Part shown: one piece after another, positions 1-11,316 of the stretch
Layout: the number at the start of each line of letters is the position of its first letter
Position numbering within the stretch: position 1 is the first letter of the stretch
Source: Monodelphis domestica
Lineage: Eukaryota > Chordata > Mammalia > Didelphimorphia > Didelphidae
Length of the DNA: 64,000 nt
Direction: 5' to 3'
Assembly (NCBI RefSeq): GCF_027887165.1
Contig: NC_077232.1
Location: 13,355,255-13,419,254 of the forward strand
Program-made: the position numbers and the translations under genes
The notes under the pieces: generated by a model
Database searches by the model: none
What the model was told of the DNA's origin: nothing
Seen by the model: only the letters and a program-made list of their open reading frames with translations

Positions 1-978
1 CAAATTGAAAAATTCTTGTGATATGTTATTATAGTCTCTTCACCAGTATTTTATTTAAGATTTTTTCTTTGATGTTAATTAAGGAAATCATTTAGAAAAT
101 TTCTTTCTCTGGGTTTTGTCTTCCTAGCTTAGGTATCAGCACCATGTTTGTGTCATAAAAATAATTCTTAAGATATCTTGTCATTTGCCTATTTTGACAA
201 ATCATTTATGTAGTATTGGGATTAAATGTTCTGTAAATGTTTGATAGAATTAATTTGAGAATCCATCTGGCCTTGAGGATTTTTTCTTGTGGAGTTCTTT
301 GATAATATTTTTCAATTTCTTTTTCTGAGATGAGATTGTTTAAGTATTACATTTCTTCTTTTGACAATCTGGGCAATTTATGTTTTCATAAATATTCATC
401 CATTTCATCCAGATTGTCAGATTTATAGTCAGATAATTGGGCAAAATTGTTCTTAGTGATTATTTTAATTTCTTCTCCTTTGGTGTTGAACATATTCTTT
501 TCTTTTTGATACTTGATATTTTATTTTCTTCTGTTCTTTTAAAAATCAAATTAACCACATATATTTTATTTGATTTTTATAACACCAACTCCTACTTTTA
601 TTTATTAAGTCAATAGTTCTCTTAATTTTATAATTTCTCCTTTGATTTTTTGTATTTCAATTTTAACATTAAGCAGGGATTCTTAATTCATGTATTTTCT
701 AGTTTTTCTAGAATACCCAATTCATTGATTGCTTTTCCTCGATTTTATTGATATAAGCACTCAGAGATATAAATTTTCCCCATAAAAACTGTTTTGACTA
801 TATCCCATAAATTGTCATTATAATCTTTTTAATGTCATTCTCTTTAGTGAAAATATATATTGTTTCTATAGTTTGTTCTTTGATTTACCCCTTTTTTACA
901 ATTAGATTATTTAGTTTCTAAATAATTTTTATTTTAGCTTTCCACAGACTTCTATTGGTGATCACTTTTATTGTATTA
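1..978 (-). mobile_element. L1 LINE fragment, antisense (ORF2 region)
   Basis: Read on the minus strand this is L1 ORF2, between endonuclease and RT. It runs parallel to the antisense L1 at 18.36-19.3 kb; both share landmarks such as the segment around 'ggtatcagcaccatgtttgtg' and the 'aaattttcccc' block. The frames are broken by many stops. The element continues at 2062 after an LTR insertion, so this and 2062-2215 are one old insertion. Confidence 0.8.
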
Positions 979-2061
979 TGTTAAGAAGGAGAAGAGATGA
1001 TGGAGAGGAAGAGGGAATAGGGGTGAGAGAGTGAATGGTTTGTTCTATTTGTTCTTCTCCTCCCTTACTTCTGGGGGGAGAGAAGACAGGTTATAGCCCC
1101 TTGAAAAAAGGAGTATGTCTCCACAGAGATATTTTCTGGGAGATGGAGGACAGGAGGCTAGTGTGGGATTGCCTCAGTGAGATGAGAGGATGCATCCCTC
1201 AGAGGAGCCCAGGGCTCCTGAGGTCAAATCTGTCCTTAAGAGTCAAGATGACCTCTTATGCCTCTGCTTCCTCCACAGACATTAATTGTCAGCCCTTTTC
1301 AGGGTCTTAGAAGTGGTCAACTGTCTAGGAAAGATGTCAGTTCCTTTGGTCAGACAATCTTGAATCTCAACCCTCTCTTGGGTAGAGGTGTGACCCCGCC
1401 CCCCACCCCAAATCTTCAATCCCCTTAACTATTTTGTTTAAAAACAGGCCCAAAACAAACTCCTAGATGTCAAATATTTTATTGAGGTTCAAGCAGAAAT
1501 GAGATGTCAGGGATGTCAGGCAGGAAAGTGAGTAAAAAGGGAAGCCCTATGGATTGTCCCCTCTAGCAAGTTGCCCCCCTCCCTCAGAGTCTGAAGGTCA
1601 CATGTTTCTCAGCCCTGACCTCTCCCTTTTGCCAATTGCTTTCTTGCCCCTACTCTCAACTAGCACCCTGAAAGTATGAGTCCAAGGACATATAAGGGAG
1701 AGAGAGAAAGGGAGATAAATCTTAGGAAAAGGGTCTGTGGATGGCTTTGTTCAAAGTCCTAATCCACAATCCCACTTGAGGATTTTAGACTACTATAACT
1801 GAAAATCTTATTGGAGGTGTTCAGGGTTTCAGAAGGCATAGTAGATCTCCAAAGAAATAGGCTTCTTCTCAACTTCAGGGAACCTACTTTTCTCCTCTAC
1901 CTTCCCCAGCTGGAAAGGAGTTGCCAGCTGGATTTTCAAGCTTCTAAATGTTCCTGAGAATTCTCAGCTTTTCCTTTGCCCCTCCTCCACTCTCTCTTCA
2001 GCTGGTCTCTTCAAGAGACTCATATTTCCTCAATTTAGAATCTCTCTTCTCTTCTCTTACA
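979..2061 (-). mobile_element. Candidate solo LTR (~1.08 kb) inserted in an L1
   Basis: The block begins TGTTAAGA and ends TCTTACA, giving TG...CA termini with a short inverted repeat. It is flanked by ATTA on both sides (975-978 and 2062-2065). Removing it restores the L1 sequence, as judged against the intact L1 around 19.29-19.33 kb. An AATAAA polyadenylation motif is seen on the minus strand near 1480, so the LTR probably reads leftward. It has no coding content. The short open frame at 1035-1310 lies wholly inside it and has no recognisable protein. Confidence 0.65.
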
Positions 2062-2215
2062 ATTATAATCTGAAGAGGATGCATCTGTTATTTCTGCTTT
2101 CTTGCATTTAATTGTGGAGTTTTGATACTTTTGTATATAGGCAATTTTTGTTCAGATGTCTTTTATGACTGAAAAGAAAGTATATTCCTTTTTTTATCCC
2201 CATTCAAAACTTAAA
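2062..2215 (-). mobile_element. L1 fragment, continuation of 1-978
   Basis: This resumes the antisense L1 after the LTR. It matches the region around 19.31-19.44 kb, including the 'gaggatgcat...ttatttctgc' stretch. It ends in unassigned A-rich sequence. Confidence 0.7.
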
Positions 2216-2369
2216 AAGCAGAATAGGCCAAATGGGAAAAGAAGGTTCAAAGGCTGGGAAAATGAGGAAATAAAAAAAATTCTAAAAATAAAAAATTATA
2301 ATGGAGTAAAAAAAAACAAGGCATAGATTCAGAAGGGGACATATGACCGTAAAAATGTGGATTTAAATA

Positions 2370-4140
2370 AAAAATAAGTGGTCGCCATGAGAAAAATTAC
2401 CAAATATGAAATATCCAAGTCAGCTGGGTTTTATGAAAATTTTAATTAATACAAATGAAGGAATTTAAGGAAAGAGAGAAAGACAGAGTAAGAGGAAATA
2501 GTAGGAGAAGGCCTATACCAGCTGGGGCCAGCCTAGGCCTAAGCCTTAAGAGAGACTAGTCAGTCTTTTATCACTCACCACAAGATTTGTCCCAATCAAA
2601 ACCCTAGTGTTCAGAGAGACCCTCCAGATCAGCTCCTCAGCTCAACTAAGTTCAGTCACCAAGCCCAGCTTTCAGCTCCTGACCTCCTTTTAAAGAGAAT
2701 TTTCTCCTATGTCACCTCCTCTAAATTTTCAGATCTACCAATCACAGTAGATGTTTTCCAAAGGGCTGACCATTCTTAATTCACATCTTGTTATCACCTT
2801 CTCTGGGGAGACTAAAACTTCACATCTCTTTGCTAAGATTGCCCTTTGTAAATTGCTTGACTTTTTAGTGATTAATTTGACCTTCATAGGTATTTACCAC
2901 CCTTTTGTATTAGATCTAAAATAGACCTAACTTGAGATTTTGGTCTCACTATGTGACAAGGAAATCACTTTAAAAGACTGATATATATTAATTTAAGGTC
3001 ACCAAGGAATTCAGCTATGTAATTCCTAAATGAAAACTCAAGTCAGCCATCAACCTTTTATAGAGTTTAATTACAGACAGGAGGAAGAAAGGAATTAGAG
3101 ATAGAGAGAGAGAGGGTGAGAGAAAAGGGGAGAGAAGGGAATAGGGCTTAAATACCCCTTCTGTTTAGGCTGGGCCAAAAGGCCCAAGCCCTTAGAGAGC
3201 TGGGGCAAAGAAAAGAGATCAGTCCCTATTACTCACGTGACCAAAATGGAGAAACAGTCTCAGAGACCCCCACCTTCAGCTTCCTTCAGAGCAAGCTTCT
3301 CAGAGCACCTCTCCAAACACCCAGAGCCAAAACTCTCCCACCCCCCAGTCCTCAGATCCCTCTCTCTTTAAGGAAACCATCCAAGTTCCCTCCCTTCTGT
3401 TCTCACATCTACCAATCACTGTCCATCATTTTCCCTGTGCCAATGGAGGCTCTAGCTTAACCCAGGACCACCCAGAGGTCTGGGCTTTGCACATGTCTGT
3501 TGGAGGTCATATTCTCAAATAATTAAATTTTGATCTATGCTGCAGCCCTTCCTAAATCCTGTTAGGACTGAGTAGGGTAGAGATTGGAATAATTAAATTT
3601 TGATCTATGCTGCAGCCCTTCCTAAATCCTGTTAGGACTGAGTGGGGTGGAAATTGTATTTTCCAAGACCTGATTCTGTCATTCCAAGTATCTCTATTGT
3701 ATCAATTCTAAAATCAATCATGACTCAAAGAAATTCCTGTTCTGTGCTTAAGCATAGGTCAAAGCCCTTTCCATTGTTCAGCAAAAGGTTTCTGTCCTAA
3801 AGTAATCTTAAGAAAGGAGGAGAAGGAACCTCCCATGCCAATGGGGTTCACATTCCAATACATTATCAGTAAGAAATTTTCCAAGTATGAAATTTCCCAA
3901 TGGTGAAATTTCCAACATTTATAAGTCTAAGAAATTTTAAGGTTTACAACTATAAATATGAGTTAAGTACCTTTCCATTGTTCAGTAAGGAGTTGTACAA
4001 CTTTATCTTCCCCTAAAGTATGGCTAAGTATGGGTGGAGTAATGTTAGAGTTTCCAATACATTCCTGATCAAGTACCTCCATTGTTTAAATGGGGAATAG
4101 CCTTAACCAAAAATGTTCTAATGTACAGTCTGAGAATTTT
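2370..4140. mobile_element. LTR-like repeats, two adjacent copies of one family plus tail
   Basis: Two consecutive blocks (about 2370-2990 and 2994-3660) share an ordered set of landmarks: a 'ggtcaccaagg'-like start, a purine-rich GAGA tract, 'cactcaccac', a pyrimidine-rich middle, and 'ctaccaatcac'. The same order recurs at 48227-49095 and 59907-60631. Those two copies look like whole LTRs. No protein coding is recognisable here. The 3660-4140 part resembles LTR internal or edge sequence only weakly. Confidence 0.5.
3518..3657. repeat. 70-bp tandem duplication
   Basis: Two adjacent 70-bp units begin at 3518 and 3588 with 'aataattaaattttgatc'. They differ mainly by a few A/G changes near the end of the unit. 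It lies inside the LTR-like repeat region. Confidence 0.9.
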
Positions 4141-5297
4141 TAAGATTCACAGACAGCGAGTTAAAAAACTATGTAAAACTTCAGAGAAAAATGGAAATTT
4201 GAATCAGGCTCTGGAGGAGTTAAAAAAAGAAATCTAAAAATCAAATAAGAATTGCAAAAGAACAATAGGAAAGAGGAATAAAAGCCATGCAAGAAGAAAA
4301 TAGCTTAAGGAGCATTCATTTTTTAAAAGACAGAGGAACTCTGGGTGGAAGGGAAAGTGAGTAATGACAATAAAGAAATCATTGATCTGTTATTTTTTCC
4401 CATGGTTAGTCTTCCACAATGAATGAGTTTTGTAATTGATTATAGAAAAACAAAATAGTAAAGAGAGATAATTCTTTGTTCTGAAGTGGTACACTTCACA
4501 AATGAGTTCAAACACCTAGAATTTCATTCATTGGAACCATAATTCTTTAATAAAAGAGAGAGAAAAAAGAGTTTACTAATTGGGGCAGAATTCCCTAATG
4601 GAAAACTTCACTGGTTTGACATTAAGGAACAGTTTATATAGGTTTCCAAGATACAAGTTATTTCTCTTCACATTTAGGTTCTTATCTGACAGTACACAGA
4701 CCTTAATGCAGGAATTTGAGGTTGGAGACCAGAAGCCCATCCTGGGGTTGTGATCTTAGGAGCGTTTATCTTTACTTAGTCAAATGTTAGTTCTCTGACC
4801 CTTTGATATTCCTGAAATTCCTCTTTTGTCTACTGCCCCTCCCCCCAAGCTAAGCAGAAACCAGTTTGTTATCTGATTAAATAGCTTGTCTCTCCTGGAA
4901 GGAAGGGAGACCAGGTCTATCCCCCCAAAATGCAGGCAGGGGTAATTTTTCCATCTTTGGTCTTTTTGGGGCTACTTCAGTTCAAATTTGAAATTAGATT
5001 ATGAAATCCCTGCAACTAATATTTGAGTTGACAAAATGTGGATTAGTAAATGTATAGATAAAGGATATTCTGACCAGGGCAAGGATGAAGGTTACCCAGG
5101 AGCTAAGCTTTGGATCAACTGATTAGTGTTTCTGAGGGCATTTGAGACTGTGGGTCTGTGCTCATAAATGATTGGGAGAACCACCTGCCCATCTTGTACT
5201 GACTTTCCCCATCCCCCCACCCTCCTAAAGTGATGAGATAGCTATGATAATTTACTGAGTATTGTATTTAGATTTAGAAAGATTTCATTTAAAAAAT
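4141..5297. other. Unassigned intergenic or intronic DNA
   Basis: No gene or clearly recognisable repeat is seen. 4480-5000 has an LTR-like composition (an AATAAA-like motif and C-rich stretches) but no termini or target duplication could be placed. Confidence 0.5.
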
Positions 5298-5400
5298 CTA
5301 ACCTCAGACACTTAATAGCTATATGATCTCATTTAATCTCTATTTTTCTGATTTTCCTCAACTATAACATGGGGATAAGAATAACATCAGCCTCTTTGGG
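5298..5400 (+). mobile_element. MIR-like SINE fragment
   Basis: The succession 'acctcagacacttaatagct', a degenerate 'tgatctcatttaatctct', 'ttcctcaactataacatggg' and 'ataagaataacat' follows the MIR core and 3' region. The copy is diverged and truncated. Confidence 0.6.
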
Positions 5401-5402
5401 AA

Positions 5403-6055
5403 GTTTTTTTTTTCCCCAGGGATTTTTTCCCCTTTTTTATTTAGAATATTTTTCCATGGTTACATGATTCATAATGCCCCCTGCCCTTCCCAGCTCCTAC
5501 AGGCTGTTCCACTGTGTTATACATTGTTCAAAACCTAGTTCTGTGTTATTCACATCTGCAGTATAGCAATCCCTTAACATCAAAACTCTATCACACTTTG
5601 TGATCTTTCACATATTTTTCTTCTGCATTTCCATTTCCACATTTCTTTCTCCTAAGTTCCTCTGGATTCTCCTGGGTCATTGCATTGCTGCTAGTAGAAA
5701 GTCTGTTACAATCGATTGTGCTACAATGTATCAGTCTCTGTGTACAATGTTCTCCTGGTTCTGCTCCTTTCACTGCATCAGTTCATGGAGGTTGTTCCAG
5801 TCTCCATGGAATTCCTCCAGTTCATTATTCCTTTGACCACAATAGTATTCCATCACCAACAGATACCACCGTTTGTTCAGGCATTCCCCAATTGGAGGGG
5901 ATCCCCTCATTTCCCAATTTTTTGCTACCACAAAGAGCCCAGCTATGAATATTTTTGTACGAGTCTTTTTCCTTATTATCTCTTTGGAGAATCTGAGTTG
6001 TTTTGATAAAAAAATAGTTAAAAATTTCCTAACAAAATGTCTGGCATTGATTAGG
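5403..6055 (-). mobile_element. 5'-truncated L1 3' end, antisense
   Basis: It starts with a T-run (the poly-A tail read in reverse), then the L1 3' region and the ORF2 C-terminus. The last part parallels the sense L1 at 51.9-52.5 kb (for example 'ggaatactattgtgctcaaa', seen here in reverse complement with changes). ORF2 C-terminal coding is recognisable on the minus strand between 5770 and 6000. Confidence 0.8.
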
Positions 6056-6290
6056 TAATATATGTATATATACACATACATATATATAAACTACTTTTAA
6101 TGAAAATAATAATAAGATTATTAATATTTATATATAGTTCCTAAAATGTATGATATATAATTATAAAATATAACATCATTATGTAAAATATAATATATAA
6201 TTATATAACAATAAAAACAACACTAATACTACTTCTACTACTACTTCCACTGCTATTACTACTACTGGGGTGTATGGGGTATTCAGGTAG
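6056..6290. repeat. AT-rich and trinucleotide simple sequence
   Basis: A TA/TG-rich run (6056-6090) and general AT-rich sequence are followed by an imperfect (TAC)n tract at about 6225-6268. A similar imperfect (CTA)n tract lies beyond the inserted retroviral element at 14199-14260, on the other side of the RTE-like LINE. Confidence 0.7.
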
Positions 6291-7102
6291 GGGTAGTATC
6301 TATGGTATGGAGGGCTTGACATTCCCTCTTAGGGCAGCTCTCCAGCCTCTGACCCTCACCTGACACCCAGCTCTCACTTGTGTTTCCCAGTAGCTGCTAG
6401 CTTGCTGCAGCGGCCACACCCCGGGCAATGGCTTCGACAGGCCGGCTAACCCTTGTAAGGGTAGCCATCGGGTCGTTGACCCCTGGTGAACCAGGGCTTT
6501 GCTCACCCAGCATGTGAAGACTGCTTCGGCGGAACAGGCGGAAGAAACCAATAAGAAGATTCAACGGCTGAGATGGCGATGCAGCAAAGCACTGTGGAGT
6601 GCTCAGGGCATATTGGAGCACAAAGGACAACACGGCCATCCAATGCAGCTGAGGAAGTCTCCAGATGTAACAATTTTTTCGTGTCACTGGACCCAGGCTT
6701 CCAACGCCGAGAGAGTGGGACTGTCTCTGTGCATCGACTTTTCCACTTAAATCTCCTTCACACACAAGTATCTTTGTGTACACCTATCTATCCTAACCCC
6801 ATCCACTCTCTTCAAGACCTGCGGTGATGGGGGAGTGACGGCGCAACAGGTGGAGGTGACCACTGGCAGTTGTAGTCACGATCCTGCACTTAGGCAGCCC
6901 ATGAACCAGTGGTCGCTTGGCTCTGTAGGGCAGCAGAGACGTTTGGCAGCATCCTGGGTGACTGAGCAGCCCTCTCTAGGACAGCACTGCTCACCCTAAT
7001 CAAGGGAGGGGACTAGAAAAGGTGTCCCAAACATTGCCTGCCCTACAAACACCCAGTCAGCAAACCGAGGCTGGTGGGTCATCCCCTTTAAGGGGTTGGA
7101 AA

Positions 7103-7963
7103 TCAAAAGAAACAAAATACAAAGAAACTCCTACTAGGAGCATGGAACACCAGGACATTACTTGACAGAGAGAATACCCCAAAACCTGAGAGAAGAACAG
7201 CTCTAATCGGTAAAGAACTGGCATAATATAACATTGACATCACAGCCCTAAGTGAAACATGCTTACCAGAAGAGGGATCACTCAGCGAACCCACCACTGG
7301 ATACACCTTCTTCTGGAAAGGTAGAGCCTCAAATGAAGACAGAATCCACGGTGTTGGCCCAGCTATCAAGATCAGTTTGCTCAAACAGCTGCCAGACTTG
7401 CCTGTGGGCATCAGCGAGAGGCTCATGAAGATCTGTTTACCTCTCAGCAAAGCAAAGACCGGTATGCCACATTCATCAGCGCATATGCCCCAACACTGAC
7501 CAGCACAGATGAGATCATCGAGCAGTTCTATTCTGACCTGAGTGCTGTCCTGCACACAGTGCCCACAAATGACAACCTGATACTACTGGGAGATTTCAAC
7601 GCCCGCATTGGCCAGGACCATGAAAGATGGAAAGGAGTGCTCGGCAAACACGGCGTGGGCAAAATGAACAACAACGGCCTACTGCTACTTAGCAAATGCT
7701 CAGAGTTCAAACTCACCATCACGAACACTGTGTTCAGAATGGTGAACAAATATAAAACAACATAGATGCACCCAAGGTCAAAACAGTGGCATGTCATTGA
7801 CTACATCATAGTACACCGGCTTGACATCCAGGATGTACAGATCATCAGAGCCATGAGAGGAGATGAATGCTGGACAGACCAGCAATTGGTTAGAGTGATT
7901 CTTCAAATGCGCATTGCGCCTTGCCATCCAAAACTCACCCAGGCAGTTTGCGCATTTATGTGA
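7103..7963 (+). pseudogene. APE-type endonuclease domain of the RTE-like LINE
   Basis: Translating across frames gives an exonuclease/endonuclease/phosphatase-fold domain: an 'LSETCLPEEG' motif near 7245-7275 (the metal-binding SET/E block), 'LLGDFNARIG' near 7580-7610 (the GDFN motif), then a 'SKQWHVIDYI' block near 7780-7810. That last block corresponds to the catalytic SDH-type region. This domain would nick target DNA to prime reverse transcription. It is non-functional here: stops fall near 7230, 7498 and 7763, and at least one frame change is needed between 7440 and 7560. Confidence 0.8.
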
Positions 7964-8499
7964 GTCATCTTAGAGATCCGTCTTATTTGCAAACATTCCA
8001 GTTCTGCCTGGACGACAAGCTGTCTGCCAAGGGACCACTCTCTGGAAGCTCAACTGAGAAATGGAACCAGTTCAGAGACGCAGTGAAGGAAACATCAAAG
8101 GCAGTCCTAGGCCCCAAACAATGCAACCACCAGAACTGGTTCGACGAGAACAACACTGCTATTGAAGACCTATTAAGCAAAAAGAACAAAGCATTCATGG
8201 AGTGGCAAAATAACCCAAACCCTGCTTGCTCCTAAAAAGGACAGATTCAAGTCTCTCCAAGCCACGGCACAGTGTGAGATCAGGAAGATGCAAGACCGAC
8301 GGTGGGGAGAAAAGGCAGAAGAAATCCAATGCTTTGCTGATACGAGAAACTACAAACAATTTTTCAGTGCCCTCAAGACTGTCTATGGGCCATTAAAGCC
8401 CACCACCACTCCCTTGCTATCCTCTAACGGTGACACTCTCATAAAAGATAAAAAAGGCATCAGCAATAGATGGAAAGAACACTTCAGTCAGCTTCTCAA

Positions 8500-9556
8500 C
8501 TGACCCTCTTCATTCCACCAAAGTGCCCTTTACCAGATCCCCCAAAACCGCACCATTGAACAACTTGACATCCCTCCTTCAAAAGATGAAGTCCAAAAAG
8601 CCATTAAACCAATGAGTGCAGGCAAGGCACCCAATAAGAATGGGATCCCAACCAAGGTGTACAAGGCCTTAAATGGAAAGGCACTCTAGGCATTCCACAT
8701 AATGCTGACCAGCATATGGGATGAGGAAGACATGCCCCCAGAACTCAGAGATGCTTCCATCGTAGCCCTGTACAAGAACAAAGGCTCACGAGCAGCCTGT
8801 GACAACTACAGAGGCATCTCACTACTCTCCACTGCTGGAAAGATCCTCGCCTGTGTCATACTCAACAGACTCCTGTCATCTATTTCAGAGCAGAACCTGC
8901 CTGAATCACAATGTAGTTTCTGACCAGATTGCAGCACCATTGACATGGTCTTCATGGTGAGGCAAATGCAGGAAAAATGCCTTGAGCAGAACCTGAGTCT
9001 CTACATTGTCTTCATAGACCTGACAAACATGTTCGACACAGTGAACAGGGCCACATCGTGGGTGATCCTCAGCAAGCTCTGTTGTCCAGCAAAATTCGTC
9101 AAACTGATCCAGCTCTTTCATGTTGACATGACAGGGGAAGTCCTATCTGGTGGAGAGACTTCAGATCGCTTCAACATCTCCAATGGCGTGAAACAAGGCT
9201 GTGTCCTCGCTCCGCTACTATTCAACCTATTTTTCACCCAAGTATTAAGACATGCTGTGATGGATCTAGACCTGGGCATCTATATCAAATACAGACTCGA
9301 TGGCTCACTATTCGACCTTCGCCCCCTGACTGCAAAAACAAAGACAACAGAGAGACTCATCCTGGAAGCTCTCTTCACAGATGACTGTGCTCTCATGGCC
9401 CACCAAGAAAATCATCTTCAAACCATTGTGGACAGGTTCTCCACATCAACAAAACTGTTTGGCCTGACTATCAGCCTCAGCAAAACAGAGGTGCTGTTCC
9501 AACCTGCACCAGGGAGGCCAACGAACCAGCTGTGCATTACAATTGACGGCACATAG
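8500..9556 (+). pseudogene. Reverse transcriptase domain of the RTE-like LINE
   Basis: RT palm blocks are visible in order: 'CDNYRGISLLSTAGKI' (8795-8845), 'FIDLTNMFDTVNR' (9011-9050), 'NGVKQGCVLAPLLFNL' (9183-9230), and the catalytic box near 9372-9390. In that box the usual Y/F-A-D-D reads F-T-D-D. A stop at 8921 separates the finger and palm segments, and another at 9554 separates palm and thumb. The longest continuous piece is 203 codons (8945-9556). This enzyme would copy the LINE RNA at the nicked target; the copy is dead. Confidence 0.85.
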
Positions 9557-9595
9557 CTTTCTAACGTCAACACTTTCAAGTATCTGGGCAGAACC

Positions 9596-10318
9596 ATGGC
9601 CAACGACGGGTCCCTAGACCACAAGATCAATGCCAGGATCCAAAAGGCCAGCCAGGCACTCGGGAGGCTGTGCTCCAAAGTCCTCCAACACAGAGGTGTA
9701 AGCACTGCGACGAAGCTCAAAGTGTATAACACAGTGGTCCTCAGCTCGCTCCTGTACAGTTGTGAGACATGGACACTGTACCGGAAGCACATGAAGCAGT
9801 TGGAGCAATTCCACCAAAGCTCTCTCCGGTCAATCATGAGGATCCGATGGCAGGACTGAATCACCAACCAGGAAGTCCTCGACAGAGCCAACTCCACCAG
9901 CATCGAAGTCCTGGTCCTCAAAACCCAGCTACGATGGTCTGGACACGTCATCTGCATGGACCCACAGCGAATACCAACACAGGTATTCTATGGTGAACTG
10001 TCAGCTGGACTCAGGAAATAAGGCCGACCAAAGAGAAGATTCAAGGATCAGCTAAAGTCCAACTTGAAGTGGGCTGGCATGACACCAAAGCAACTAGAAC
10101 TCGCTGCCTCTGACAGAAGCAGCTGGCGAACCCACATTAACCATGCCACCACCACCGTTGAAGATGAACAACATCGACGTCTTGCCGCTGCGCGTGAACG
10201 CCGACACCAGACCACAACCGCACCTCCCGTAACAACGGGCATCCCATGCCCCATGTGCCACAAACTCTGTGCCTCAGGCTTTGGACTTCAAAGCCACATG
10301 AGGGTACACCGTAGATGA
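9596..10318 (+). pseudogene. RT thumb/C-terminus with C2H2-like finger
   Basis: Downstream of the RT palm the frame continues with a thumb region ('YSCETWTLYRKH' near 9757-9790), then a stop at 9857 and further shifts. From 10064 an 84-codon frame reaches the natural end. Its last residues form a finger of the type C-x2-C...H-x4-H ('CPMCHKLCASGFGLQSH', 10246-10296). The pattern is that of a nucleic-acid-binding finger at the end of the LINE protein. The terminal finger is undamaged although the rest of the protein is broken. Confidence 0.75.
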
Positions 10319-10362
10319 AACTGCACAAAGACAATTGTCATTCTCGGTCACTGAGAGACTAC

Positions 10363-10722
10363 TGTAAAAAATAGACTTGAATACAGGACTACAATCCCCA
10401 TGAGCCTTTGCTCTACTTCCCCAGAATGCCTTGTAATCTCACTTGGGCCGAGATCAAGAAGGTATTTAAGCTGATTCAAAGGCTTTTGAGGGCTCTCTCT
10501 TGGTTCTTGGACTTCCGTTTTGGGGCAAGCGTGGCTTTTTTTCATAATGTAGGTGAGGTTGTGTCTAGGCCACTCTATGACCTGGACACGTGTTTCTTCT
10601 CCTGTATTTTCTTTAATCCTTAATCTTAAATAAACCTCTAAAAAATATAATACTCCTTGCAGAGAGAAACTAATTTCTACCTGCCTCAGTCTCCCTGTCT
10701 CCCCTAAATTTTAATCTTTACA
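10363..10722 (+). repeat. 5' LTR of the element at 10363-14198
   Basis: 360 bp, TGTAAAAAATAGA...TTTACA. It contains a TATTTAAG box (near 10463), a CACGTG motif (near 10588) and an AATAAA signal (near 10630). By hand I count about 17 differences from the 3' LTR at 13839 (near 5%), mostly transitions, so this is an old insertion. Confidence 0.9.
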
Positions 10723-11149
10723 GTTTTCAACCTAATGGGGAAAAAAAAACTCTCAATCTTCTGATTTCTTTTATGATCTTTAGTTCAACTTTTAATATCT
10801 AGTGCCTAGAAAAAAATTTTTTTGAGCCATATCTATCTGGCCAAGGTTTTCTACCCTTGCAAAGCTGCTACAGGCTCCAGACCTGTTGTGTTTGCTGCCC
10901 ACCCCACCTGGCTCGGCCCCGTCGCTTCCTGCCTGCAGCCTGCAGCCCTGATCGTCCTCACCTGGTACCTGGTCCTGGCCTTTCCCACCCCGGCAGCTGC
11001 TCCAGCTCCTGCTCCTGGCCTCTTACCGGCCCGCTGCCTGCCTATTTCTGCTCCCCAGACCCACGAGCACAACCCCAGTTGGCTCATCACCCAGATCCTT
11101 GGAGCAGATCGCTCAGGACTCATTTCGACCAGTTGGTAACAGTATTGGC

Positions 11150-11232
11150 CACGTGGGAGGAGAGGAGAGAGGAGAGGGAATGGAGAACGGGTAATTTCCC
11201 CTTAGGCTAAGTCTCCACGTGGGCTCCACGTG
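11150..11232. promoter_or_regulatory. Cluster of three CACGTG E-boxes in the ERV interior
   Basis: CACGTG palindromes occur at 11150-11155, 11216-11221 and 11227-11232. Three are also found in the minus-strand copy (37665-37670, 37685-37690, 37788-37793), and each LTR carries or carried one more. This is the binding motif of bHLH-ZIP factors such as USF and MYC; any function here is inferred. Confidence 0.45.
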
Positions 11233-11316
11233 GACTGGGGCAGGAGGAGGGATCATATCAGGGGAGAGGGGAAAGAGAGAAGAAACAGATTTTTTCAAAC
11301 AGAAACTTAAAAAGCA

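Larger units (their letters stand above)
6291..10362 (+). mobile_element. RTE-like APE-type LINE, ~4.1 kb, decayed
   Basis: A GC-rich island in AT-rich surroundings. In order it holds a non-coding 5' region, an AP-type endonuclease (about 7130-7960), a reverse transcriptase (about 8570-9560), a C-terminal region and a C2H2-like finger just before the last stop at 10316. The reading frame is broken by many stops and shifts. Its 5' ~490 bp and last ~45 bp recur fused together at 43855-44397. The 3' end is followed at once by a two-LTR element at 10363; its (CTA)n tail resumes at 14199. I place it by domain order and sequence style in the RTE-like group, but the exact clade is not certain. Confidence 0.8.

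Noticed and set aside
1035..1310. 91-codon open frame as a gene
   Set aside because: It lies entirely inside the candidate solo LTR, has no recognisable domain and has no support on either side.
10048..10263. Minus-strand frames across the LINE finger region
   Set aside because: Shadow of the + strand LINE protein; the + strand shows the meaningful finger motif.
10822..11210. Overlapping open frames rich in Pro/Ala/Leu in a GC-rich block
   Set aside because: The frames are open on both strands and in two + frames, which is the effect of GC-rich sequence with few stops. The block is a non-coding part of the ERV interior, and its counterpart at 37840-38040 does not keep a frame.
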